A stretch of 64,000 nt of DNA. It comes from Verrucomicrobiaceae bacterium (lineage in GTDB: Bacteria > Verrucomicrobiota > Verrucomicrobiia > Verrucomicrobiales > Verrucomicrobiaceae). Positions within the stretch are counted from its first letter, which is position 1. The number at the start of each line of letters is the position of its first letter. The position numbers and the translations under genes are program-made. The notes beneath the pieces were generated by a model. It was given only the letters and a program-made list of their open reading frames with translations, made no database searches and had not been told where the DNA came from. Shown here in pieces: positions 26,892 through 34,753 of this stretch. The DNA is taken from assembly GCA_947466075.1 (NCBI GenBank), contig CANIBP010000022.1:1-64000 (forward strand), written 5' to 3'.

Positions 26892-28145
26892 ATGAACCGC
26901 CGCCACTTTATCCACTCCGCTGCCGCATTGCCATTCATCTCCGCCATTGCTGCGGAAAAACCAAAGCGGCTCATCCTACGATCTTCCTGGCAGACGGTGA
27001 ATATTGGTGACATCGCGCACACACCGGGAGTGCTGGCCTTATTGGAGAAACATCTGCCAGACGTCGAAGTGCGACTCTGGCCGAGCAAGGTGGACAATGG
27101 CGTGGAAGAAATGCTCCGCGCACGCTTTCCAAAGGTGAAGATCATCCAGGGCGAGGAAGTAAAAACTGCTTTCGATGAGTGTGACTTCCTGCTGCATGGC
27201 TCCGGGCCATCGCTGGTAGCTGAAAAGGATGTGATCAAATGGAGCAAGGCCACTGGCAAGCCTTACGGCGTGTATGGCATCACGTTCTCGTCGCAGGGTT
27301 CTACGGCGACAAAGCCGTCGTCGGACAAATTCATCTTATCGACGATCGACGTGTTCAATGGCGCGAAGTTTGTTTATTTCCGCGATTCAGTGTCGCTGGA
27401 ACTGGCGAAGAAAAAGGGCTGCACCTGTCCGCTGATGGAGTTCGGACCGGATGGCGCTTTTGCCGTCGATTTGAAGAACGATGCGAAGGCTGATGCCTTC
27501 CTGAAGGCCAACAACCTCCATGATGGCAAGTTTCTGTGTTGCATCCCCCGCTTGCGATTCACGCCTTATTGGTCAATCCCCGAAAAAAAGGCGGAGAAAG
27601 ACGAGGTGAAGCACGCCCGCAACGAAGCGATGAAGGAGCACGATTGCAAACCGCTACGTGATGCGATTGTGAGCGTTATTCAAAACACGGACATGAAAAT
27701 CCTGCTCTGCCCCGAAGATAAAACGCAGATGGCCGTGAACAAAGAGATGCTCTACGACAAGCTACCCGAAAACGTGAAGGCAAAGGTCGTCTGGCGCGAG
27801 ACTTACTGGCTCTCGGATGAGGCTCTCAGCACTTACCGCCGCAGCGCGGGTCTCTTTGGCCACGAAATGCACAGCCCGATCATGTGCATCGGCAACGGTA
27901 TCCCCGCCATCGTCTGTCGCTGGGCCGAACAAACGAGCAAGGGCTACATGTGGCGCGACATCGGCCTGAACGAGTGGCTGTTCGACCTCGACAAGGAGGA
28001 CGAACTCGCCCGCGTTGCCGAAACAGTGCTGGCGATGGCGAAAGATCCTGTCGGATCGAAAGCGAAGGCTGCGAAGGCCCGTAACTTCGTGATGAACAGG
28101 TTCGCAGCGAGCATGGGCCTGGTGAAAAACCATCTTTCCAAGTGA
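26892..28145 (+). CDS. Polysaccharide pyruvyl transferase-family protein with Tat-like signal
   Basis: 417 residues. The body matches the PS_pyruv_trans family: [18 protein letters not shown] near residue 40, [14 protein letters not shown] near residue 105, [20 protein letters not shown] near residue 325. Such enzymes usually put pyruvate on sugars using PEP in the cytoplasm. Here the N-terminus [20 protein letters not shown] has a twin-Arg motif and hydrophobic stretch typical of Tat export, common in PVC secreted proteins. An exported form could not reach PEP, so its true role may differ. Confidence 0.75.
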   Translation: MNRRHFIHSAAALPFISAIAAEKPKRLILRSSWQTVNIGDIAHTPGVLALLEKHLPDVEVRLWPSKVDNGVEEMLRARFPKVKIIQGEEVKTAFDECDFLLHGSGPSLVAEKDVIKWSKATGKPYGVYGITFSSQGSTATKPSSDKFILSTIDVFNGAKFVYFRDSVSLELAKKKGCTCPLMEFGPDGAFAVDLKNDAKADAFLKANNLHDGKFLCCIPRLRFTPYWSIPEKKAEKDEVKHARNEAMKEHDCKPLRDAIVSVIQNTDMKILLCPEDKTQMAVNKEMLYDKLPENVKAKVVWRETYWLSDEALSTYRRSAGLFGHEMHSPIMCIGNGIPAIVCRWAEQTSKGYMWRDIGLNEWLFDLDKEDELARVAETVLAMAKDPVGSKAKAAKARNFVMNRFAASMGLVKNHLSK

Positions 28146-28352
28146 TTTTGGCGTCATTACCGCCCGTATAACCTCATCAATAATCACACCGACGCAGTTC
28201 ATGCGATCCCTGCACTCTGGCGAGGAGCAATGATCCCCGCCAAAATCGGCCAAATCTTCATCATCAAAGCCACGACTGGCGGTCAAGAACTGCAACGCCG
28301 CACAATCAGCAAGAAGCTGGAAGTGCTGAAACTGGGTGGAGCGCAGCAGTGA
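28146..28352 (+). pseudogene. Short coding remnant after the pyruvyl-transferase gene
   Basis: The frame that follows the stop of the preceding gene is open for 68 codons to a TGA at 28350-28352. It reads like genuine protein (RPYNLINNHTDAVHAIPALW, then MIPAKIGQIFIIKATTGGQE). An ATG at 28230 would give a 40-residue peptide. It is probably the 3' end of a lost gene; the family was not recognised. A recoding or fused product with the upstream gene is also possible but not supported. Confidence 0.4.
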
Positions 28353-28357
28353 GGCGA

Positions 28358-29242
28358 TCAGGCGTGACGTCCTTTGAACGTCAGCTCGGCGACGCCTGAT
28401 TTATCGAGACCGCCGAGGCCTAGCGTGACCATCTTTTCATATTGCGACTTCGTGGCTTTGTTGAGTGGCAGATTTAAGCCAACGGTTTCCGCGACATCGG
28501 CGGCGATGCCGCTGTCTTTGGCAGCGTGCTCGGCGGAGAACCAGCAGTCGTGTTCGCGGGCGACCATGTCGCCACTGTCGGTTTCCAAGACGCGGGAATT
28601 GGCTCCAGTTTGGCTGAAAACTTCGCGGATCATGTTCAAATCGTGACCAAGAGCTGCAGCGAGGCCTAAACCTTCGGCAAGACCGGCAGTGTTGATGTTC
28701 ATGACCAAGTTCACCAGAGCTTTCACTTCGGCGGCACGGCCTGGGCCGCCGATGAAGCGGCGGTTCACGCTCATCTGCTCGATCATCGGTTGGACTTGAT
28801 GGTAAATGGCTTCATCACCGGCGAGCATGAGGTAAAGCTTACCTTCGCGTGCGTGACTGATGCTGGAGGCCATGCAGGCTTCCAGGCTGTGTGCACCAGC
28901 TTTTTCCGCCGCTGTATAGACCTCGCGATGGATTGCGGGCGAAAGCGTGGCGCAGTTGATGAAGATCTTGCCTTTGGCATTTGTGAGTAAGCTGTCTCCG
29001 CTGCCAAAAAAGATGCCGCGCATGGAGGCGTCGTTGGTTACGACGGTGAAAATGACATCTGCGGCGGATGTGACATCGGCCAGCTTTGTGCAGGCTTTGC
29101 AGCCGAGTTCGGCGGCCAGATCAGCAGCGGCCTGCGTGTTCACATCAAGCACAGCGGTGACGCTGTAGCCGACCACTTTGAGACGACGGGCCATATTGGC
29201 CCCCATTTTACCGACTCCGACGAAAGCAACGGTTTGAGACAT
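28358..29242 (-). CDS. NAD(P)-dependent beta-hydroxyacid dehydrogenase
   Basis: 294 residues, of the 3-hydroxyisobutyrate/6-phosphogluconate dehydrogenase-like family. The Rossmann motif is FVGVGKMGANMARRL at the N-terminus. The substrate-binding signature is near residue 118 (EACMASSISHARE, with some divergence from the usual DAPVSGG). The catalytic Lys region is KALVNLVMNINTAGLAEGL near residue 172. It oxidises or reduces a small beta-hydroxyacid in the cytoplasm. It lies 18 nt from the MBL hydrolase upstream on the same strand, so the two probably share a transcript. Confidence 0.88.
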   Translation of the reverse strand: MSQTVAFVGVGKMGANMARRLKVVGYSVTAVLDVNTQAAADLAAELGCKACTKLADVTSAADVIFTVVTNDASMRGIFFGSGDSLLTNAKGKIFINCATLSPAIHREVYTAAEKAGAHSLEACMASSISHAREGKLYLMLAGDEAIYHQVQPMIEQMSVNRRFIGGPGRAAEVKALVNLVMNINTAGLAEGLGLAAALGHDLNMIREVFSQTGANSRVLETDSGDMVAREHDCWFSAEHAAKDSGIAADVAETVGLNLPLNKATKSQYEKMVTLGLGGLDKSGVAELTFKGRHA

Positions 29243-29260
29243 GGTTAGGTTGCGATTTGG

Positions 29261-30085
29261 TTATTTGAATTCAGGGTAGAACGGATTGCGCGCCTTTTCC
29301 TCACCGACGGTTGTCAGCGGACCGTGTCCGGGGCAGAGCGCGGTGTTATCGGGCAAAGAGAAGATTTCTTTGCGATTGGTGGCAAGGGCATCGGCGAAGG
29401 AAACCATGCCGCCTCCCATGCTGGAGGCGAAGAGGGCATCGCCGACGATGGCGACTGGCTTGGACAAGCCACTGACAATATATGAAATTCCGCCCTTCGA
29501 GTGACCCCAGGTGCTGCGGGGTTCGATCTTCAGTCCGCCGCTCTGCCAGCAATCTGTTTCGTTCAGTTCAAAGGTTTTAGCGCCAGCACAAGCTTCACGC
29601 GCATGCACAAAGGCAGTCACGGCACCATCAGCGGAGAGTTTGGCCAAGTCCATGATGTGATCTGGATGCGTGTGAGTGAGGAAGATGAGGCTGAGGTTAA
29701 GATCGTTGTTCTGGATGAAATTGATCATCGGTCCAGCATCGGCACCAGTGTCAAAGGCGACAGCGTTCTTCGTTTCGGCATCCCACACGAGGTAGGCATT
29801 CACAGTCATGTCGTGATACGTTGTATTGAACTGCGCTAGGCCTGGCAGTTTCACCTCTAATGGGCGCCAAGCGTTGTGAGACATCGTTACGAGCGAAGGG
29901 CCATGCAGGTTCAGATGCGGGGCCAGTTTGAGGAGCAGGGCGTAGTCAGCGGAGCCTACTCGAGCATTTAGGATTTCATCCACCGTCAAACCGGACTGGG
30001 CGGCAAGCCGGGAATCGCTCAGGCCAAGTCCGCGCTGGGCCTTGGCGATGACATCACTGAATAGATCTTCGAGAGGAATTGACAT
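29261..30085 (-). CDS. MBL-fold hydrolase with N-terminal HTH-like segment
   Basis: 274 residues from ATG 30085 (MSIPLEDLFSDVIAKAQRG). The metallo-beta-lactamase core has HTHPDHIMD near residue 137, the further His in STWGHSKGGIS, and the metal Asp in VAIVGDALF, ending with LCPGHGPLT. It should hydrolyse a thioester or similar small substrate, like glyoxalase II-type proteins. Unusually, the first 60 residues contain LGLSDSRLAAQSGLTVDEIL, which reads like a Cro/CI-type helix-turn-helix. Whether it binds DNA is unknown. Confidence 0.8.
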   Translation of the reverse strand: MSIPLEDLFSDVIAKAQRGLGLSDSRLAAQSGLTVDEILNARVGSADYALLLKLAPHLNLHGPSLVTMSHNAWRPLEVKLPGLAQFNTTYHDMTVNAYLVWDAETKNAVAFDTGADAGPMINFIQNNDLNLSLIFLTHTHPDHIMDLAKLSADGAVTAFVHAREACAGAKTFELNETDCWQSGGLKIEPRSTWGHSKGGISYIVSGLSKPVAIVGDALFASSMGGGMVSFADALATNRKEIFSLPDNTALCPGHGPLTTVGEEKARNPFYPEFK

Positions 30086-30144
30086 GGGCGGCGATTCAAT
30101 GCGGTCTGGCGGCGAAGGCAAGAGTTTATCGCAGATGGCCGATG

Positions 30145-32151
30145 CTACTGCTCAGCTAGCATCGCACGCAGACCGGAAAAGAAGTTGGTGTTTTCCTCCT
30201 GCGTGACGGTTTCATTCATGTGGCGGGTATAGTCGAGTTCTTCGACGTGCTTGCGATCCAGTTCCTTGAGGAAGAGACTGGGCATGCTGGTCTGCTTCTG
30301 GCCCCATTTCACGCGAGTTCGCGTGTAGCTGATGGTGAGTTTCTGTTTGGCACGGGTGATGCCGACGTAGAACAATCGACGTTCTTCATCGACACGACCT
30401 TCATCGAAACTGCGCTTGTGGGGGAGAATACCTTGTTCAAGGCCGGGTAGATAAACGATTGGAAATTCGAGGCCTTTGGAGGCGTGCATGGTGATCAAGC
30501 ACACACCTTTTTTCTTTTCGATATCGTCTTTCTCCTCTCGCTCATCATTGAGGCTGATTTCGTCGAGGAATCCGCCAAGGCCGTCGGCGCGATTGCGTTC
30601 TTCGTAGGCCGCAAGGCTTTTGAGGAGCTCCTTGAGCCCGTTTTCCCAGCCTGCGAAGTCTTCAGGCTCCTTAGCGGCTTTTTTGAGATGATCCATGTAG
30701 CCGATATCGAGGATGAGCGCTTCGGTCATTTGCTCGAGTTGAGTGCCGTTGGTGTTCGCCGGGCCAGAAAATTTGGTGATGAGTCGTGTGAAGGTTCGGA
30801 TGGCGTTGCGTGCTTTCTCTGGAATCTGGCGAAGGAAGTCTTCATCACAAAGGGCAACCCAGACGCTATGGTGTTTCTCCATGCTGCGTTCTCGGGCGAG
30901 TTCGGCAGTGGCGCTGCCAATGCCGCGGGTGGGCGTATTCAAAACTCGTAGCAGGCTGATGTCGTCATGAGGATTGTGCAGAACGCTGAGGTAGCAGAGA
31001 ATGTCCTTCACTTCGCGACGATCAAAGAAGCTGCGGGCGCCGACGACACGATAAGGAATTTTGCGCTGACGGAAGGCTTGTTCCAGCACGCGTGATTGAT
31101 CGTTGGTGCGGAAGAGCACAGCGAAATCCTCCAGCGGCTGTTTGTTCGAAAAATGGGCAGTTTCGACCTCTTTCGCGATCATATCGGCCTCTTCTTTTTC
31201 ATCCTGCGTTGCGATGAGACGCACGGGTTCAGAACCGTTGTTGCGGCTCCAGAGCGATTTAGGACGGCGGCCAGCGTTGTTTTTAATGAGGCTGTTCGCG
31301 GTGTGAAGGATGGCCGTGGTGCTGCGATAATTTTCCTCCAGTTTGACGACGTGCGGATTGGGAAAGAAGTTTTCGAACTCGGTGATGTTGGTGATCTCGG
31401 CACCACGCCAGCCGTAGATGCTCTGGTCATCATCGCCTACGACGCAGACGTTGTAAGGCGCTGGCACGAGTGCTCGCAGGAGGCGCATCTGGAGAGAGTT
31501 GGTGTCCTGAAACTCGTCCACCATGACGTAGTGATGCCGACTCTGCACGGTAGCGCGGACATCAGCGTGATCTTCAAGTAAACGCACACCGAGGACGAGC
31601 AGATCGTCGAAGTCCATGACGTTGAGGCCGCGCATTTCATCCATGTATTTCTCCATGACGGCGGCATCGAGGCTGTGCTGCGGGTCGCCAAGGCTTTTGC
31701 CGTCGTTCTTTGATTTACTGATGCGCGACAGGGCGAGCGATGGATCAAGCGTTTCGTCTTTGACGAGGAGACCTTTGAGAACTTTTTTGAGCAAGCTTTC
31801 CTGCTCGCCCTGACTGTAGATGACGAAGTTATTTTTATAGCCGACCTGCGAGGCGAATTCGCGCAGCAGTCGTGCGCAAAAGGCGTGGAAAGTGCCGAGC
31901 ACGACTTTTTTGCCGAGTCCATCGCGAACCATGCCTTTGACGCGTTCGCGCATTTCAGTGGCGGCTTTGTTAGTGAAGGTGACGGAGAGGATGTTTTTCG
32001 GATCGATGCCTTCATTCACCATATAACTGATGCGCGCGGTGAGTACACGCGTCTTGCCCGTTCCTGCTCCAGCAAGAATAAGCAACGGGCCATGAATGTG
32101 TGTGGCCGCTTCACGTTGTTGGGCATTGAGGGTGCCGGTGAAGGCGCTCAT
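30145..32151 (-). CDS. UvrD/PcrA-family superfamily 1 helicase
   Basis: 668 residues. SF1A motifs in order: AGAGTGKTRVLTARI (Walker A, near 28), LGTFHAFCARLLRE (Ia-type), VDEFQDTN (motif II), VVGDDDQSIYGWRGAEI (III), LEENYRSTTAIL (IV), VCLITMHASKGLEFPIV (V) and LFYVGITRAKQKL (VI). It is a 3'-5' DNA translocase acting in repair or replication restart. It lacks the long C-terminus of UvrD and ends soon after motif VI. The ATG overlaps the stop of the upstream HldE2-PurN fusion by 4 nt. Confidence 0.94.
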   Translation of the reverse strand: MSAFTGTLNAQQREAATHIHGPLLILAGAGTGKTRVLTARISYMVNEGIDPKNILSVTFTNKAATEMRERVKGMVRDGLGKKVVLGTFHAFCARLLREFASQVGYKNNFVIYSQGEQESLLKKVLKGLLVKDETLDPSLALSRISKSKNDGKSLGDPQHSLDAAVMEKYMDEMRGLNVMDFDDLLVLGVRLLEDHADVRATVQSRHHYVMVDEFQDTNSLQMRLLRALVPAPYNVCVVGDDDQSIYGWRGAEITNITEFENFFPNPHVVKLEENYRSTTAILHTANSLIKNNAGRRPKSLWSRNNGSEPVRLIATQDEKEEADMIAKEVETAHFSNKQPLEDFAVLFRTNDQSRVLEQAFRQRKIPYRVVGARSFFDRREVKDILCYLSVLHNPHDDISLLRVLNTPTRGIGSATAELARERSMEKHHSVWVALCDEDFLRQIPEKARNAIRTFTRLITKFSGPANTNGTQLEQMTEALILDIGYMDHLKKAAKEPEDFAGWENGLKELLKSLAAYEERNRADGLGGFLDEISLNDEREEKDDIEKKKGVCLITMHASKGLEFPIVYLPGLEQGILPHKRSFDEGRVDEERRLFYVGITRAKQKLTISYTRTRVKWGQKQTSMPSLFLKELDRKHVEELDYTRHMNETVTQEENTNFFSGLRAMLAEQ

Positions 32152-33245
32152 GATGCTTCCGCACCTCGCACGGGCAATCCACGCTCACGCCATTCGTTCA
32201 ATACCATAGGCAGGAGCTTGTGTTCTTCGATCTTGATGCGCGCGTGCAGAATTTCCGCAGTGTCTCCAGCAAGCACGGGAACCGTCGCTTGTGCGAGGAT
32301 GCGTCCGGCATCGATTTCTGCGGTGACGAGATGCACTGTGCAGCCGGTTTCGCTGTCGCCAGCTTGAAGTGCGAGTTGCGGAGCATTAGCTCCTTTGTGT
32401 TTAGGAAGCAGGGAGGGGTGGACATTCACGATGCGACCGGCATAAGCGCTAATTACTGGCTCTTTGAGGATGCGCATGAAACCGGCGAGCACGACGACAT
32501 CCACTCGCGCACGTTCGAGATGCTCGAATATCTCCTTTTGCGCGGCTTCGCTAAGTTTGCGAGGATTGTCGCCTCCATTGACGAATTGTGCAGGCGATCC
32601 AGCATCACTAGCAATCTTGAGGAAATTGGAGTCAGCTTGATCACTGAGAGTGATGACGATTTCGGCATTGAGAGTGCCTGACTGGACTGCATGGATGATA
32701 GCAAGAAGGTTGGAGCCTTCACCCGATCCTAGTACGGCAATACGGAGGCGGTTTGCATCGTTACTGCCGAGCATCCTATTAATCGTCTTGGTGGTCGATT
32801 TACCAGGGACGAGCGGCAGAATGCGAATTTCCGTTCCTGCGTTTTCCAGTGCCCTGCGCTCCTCACGATTCAAAGAGTCGACAGTGTAATCGCCACCTTT
32901 AGCGTAAACGTGTGGACGAATGGCGTCGATAAGTGCGGTGGCACGTTCATCGTGAAACACCACGACCGCATCCACAGCGCGCAAGGCGGACATCACTTCA
33001 GCGCGGTCATTTTCGTTGTTGAGCGGACGATCCGAGCCTTTAAGAGCGCGCACCGATTGATCTGAATTCAAAGCAACGACTAAGGCATCTCCCAGAGCTC
33101 GCGCTTGGTCTAGATACCGCACATGACCAGCATGCAGCAGGTCGAAGCAACCATTGGTGAACACCAATTTGCGGCCCTGCTGGTCCAGATCGGCACGCAG
33201 ACGCTGAACGTCGGCGATGCTCATGGGGGTGTAGTCAGCGGGCAT
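32148..33245 (-). CDS. Fusion of heptose-1-phosphate adenylyltransferase (HldE2-like) and PurN
   Basis: 365 residues with two full enzymes. Residues about 8-155 form a cytidylyltransferase-fold domain: VFTNGCFDLLHAGH with HxGH at 38-41, NSDQSVRALKGSDRP, and VYAKGGDYT with VPGKSTTKTI. This is typical of RfaE domain II/HldC, which makes ADP-heptose. Residues 167-365 form a PurN domain: AVLGSGEGSNLLAII, VVVLAGFMRIL, RIVNVHPSLLP with catalytic N274 and H276, and D312 in AEIDAGRI. PurN transfers formyl to GAR in purine synthesis. No stop or frameshift separates them. ATG 33245; ATG 33224 is an alternative. The helicase gene follows with a 4-nt overlap. Confidence 0.9.
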   Translation of the reverse strand: MPADYTPMSIADVQRLRADLDQQGRKLVFTNGCFDLLHAGHVRYLDQARALGDALVVALNSDQSVRALKGSDRPLNNENDRAEVMSALRAVDAVVVFHDERATALIDAIRPHVYAKGGDYTVDSLNREERRALENAGTEIRILPLVPGKSTTKTINRMLGSNDANRLRIAVLGSGEGSNLLAIIHAVQSGTLNAEIVITLSDQADSNFLKIASDAGSPAQFVNGGDNPRKLSEAAQKEIFEHLERARVDVVVLAGFMRILKEPVISAYAGRIVNVHPSLLPKHKGANAPQLALQAGDSETGCTVHLVTAEIDAGRILAQATVPVLAGDTAEILHARIKIEEHKLLPMVLNEWRERGLPVRGAEAS

Positions 33246-33321
33246 GCCTTGCTATTGGCGTGAACCAGCGCGGATGCAAGAAACGAGCGCTCTGAATTCA
33301 ATGTGGCGAACGCTGCCAAAG

Positions 33322-33350
33322 AAAAAGCGGAAAGCTCACGCCTTCCGCTT
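33322..33350 (-). terminator. Intrinsic terminator for the gene at 33375-34169
   Basis: On the minus strand AAGCGGAAGGC-GTGA-GCTTTCCGCTT forms a stem of about 10 bp with one internal mismatch, followed by TTTCTTT. It lies 25 nt past the stop codon of the single-TM hypothetical gene and separates it from the HldE2-PurN gene on the same strand. Confidence 0.8.
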
Positions 33351-33374
33351 CGAGTGGAAATTTGAATGAAAGGA

Positions 33375-34169
33375 TCAGTTCTGTTTAACGACCACTTTGT
33401 CAGCAGTGTTTTCGAGAACAACGGCACCAGGATCACGAGTGAGCGGCCAATAAGCGTCCATATTGAGCTTCGTTGGCGGTTTCATTTGAAACTGTGTTCC
33501 GTCTTTGGCGGCGAAACCTTGGTAGGCCAGAGGCATGAGGGTCACACATACTCGCTCCTGGTCAAATTTTTGTACATGCAGGGCGGCGGCGAAGGTGCTT
33601 TTTTGGTCTAGCACCAGTGTGTCACCCACTTGATAAGGATCGGCTTCGTCTTTGTTGCCAGGAAGCACAATTTCAATATCGACATCTTCAATGTCTGAGG
33701 AACGGGCGCGCACTACCCAACCTTCTGTGATAACATCACCTGAGGTGAGAGGACGAGCGTTGATCACCTGGAAGCTGCCTTTGACGTAGAGCGGTTGTTC
33801 CTGTTTGTAATTACGAATGTAGGAGCGCTTGAGAAGATCATTCTTCACAGCGAGTTGATCATGCGAGAATGCGTAGAACTCTGCGAGCAGATCACGTGCA
33901 GGAACAAATTTACCCTGTGGCACAGTGTAGTTGGTGAATTTGCGAAGCGGATCAAGTTTATCGAAGCGTGCGAGGACGCGATAGTTGAAAGGCTTTTCAG
34001 GATGCGCGAACACCATGATGCTGAAGAACCAGCAGAAGGTGGCGAAGCCCATGAGCAGCGTAATCAAGATCGTCCACCAAAAAATACCCCCAGAGTCTTT
34101 CTTCTTGGAAAAACTCCCACCACCGTAAGAACGGTACTCGTTTCCATCGCTCAAAAATCGGATTTGCAT
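33375..34169 (-). CDS. Single-pass membrane protein of unknown function
   Basis: 264 residues. A Lys/Ser/Gly-rich N-terminus (SYGGGSFSKKKDSGG) precedes one transmembrane helix, IFWWTILITLLMGFATFCWF (residues about 29-48). The remainder is predicted outside: RVLARFDKLDPLRKFTNYTV, then a beta-rich part with GDVITEGWVVRARSSD and YQVGDTLVLDQKSTFAAAL. It is probably a conserved envelope protein of its own lineage. It forms a single-gene unit with a terminator behind it. No function is assigned. Confidence 0.75.
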   Translation of the reverse strand: MQIRFLSDGNEYRSYGGGSFSKKKDSGGIFWWTILITLLMGFATFCWFFSIMVFAHPEKPFNYRVLARFDKLDPLRKFTNYTVPQGKFVPARDLLAEFYAFSHDQLAVKNDLLKRSYIRNYKQEQPLYVKGSFQVINARPLTSGDVITEGWVVRARSSDIEDVDIEIVLPGNKDEADPYQVGDTLVLDQKSTFAAALHVQKFDQERVCVTLMPLAYQGFAAKDGTQFQMKPPTKLNMDAYWPLTRDPGAVVLENTADKVVVKQN

Positions 34170-34284
34170 GGCATTATTGCGAAAATTTTAATTTTTATAA
34201 TTAAGAATGTTCAAATTCTACAAGATTGGCTGAATTTGAAAAGTAAATTTTGTGAATAAGTTGGCAGCATCGCTGCTGCATGAA

Positions 34285-34617
34285 TTAGGCGGTTTGGGGC
34301 TCAAAAGAGGTTCCGCACCCGCAGCTTCGAGCAGCGTTAGGGTTGGTAAGTTTGAAACCGGTATCAGAAAGAGCATCCACGTAATCAAGCTGGCAACCGC
34401 GCAGATAGCCGATGCTTTCACGATCAATGATGATCGAAACGCCGTTTTGGGTCTGGATGGAGTCTTCAGTTTCAGATTCGTCCAGAGCCATCACATACTG
34501 CATGCCTGCACAGCCGCCTTTCTCCACGCGCAGACGTAATCCAGTGCCTGCTGCGGCATTTTTCTCTGCAATCAGAGATTTGAGATGTTCGATGGCGCTG
34601 GAAGTGAGGGAAATCAT
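34285..34617 (-). CDS. A-type iron-sulfur carrier (IscA/ErpA-like)
   Basis: 110 residues from ATG 34617 (MISLTSSAIEHLKSL); the frame continues to 35148 but overlaps mutL antisense. The three conserved cysteines are C36 (KGGCAGMQY) and C99/C101 (RSCGCGTSF). A-type carriers bind a [2Fe-2S] or [4Fe-4S] cluster and deliver it to target enzymes. The segment VSIIIDRESIGYLRGCQLDY is typical. The gene is divergent from mutL with 136 nt between them. Which of IscA, SufA or ErpA it corresponds to cannot be settled. Confidence 0.92.
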   Translation of the reverse strand: MISLTSSAIEHLKSLIAEKNAAAGTGLRLRVEKGGCAGMQYVMALDESETEDSIQTQNGVSIIIDRESIGYLRGCQLDYVDALSDTGFKLTNPNAARSCGCGTSFEPQTA

Positions 34618-34753
34618 GCTTGAAAAGTATGTGTTTGTTTTGAGGAACAGTGCTTGAGGAGTGCGGGTATTGCAATTCCTCGCGCGGCGTCCAATGTGAC
34701 ATTTCCTTGGAGCAAAAGAGCTACGTCTGTTGTAGCGCACTTTATCGAAGTTC

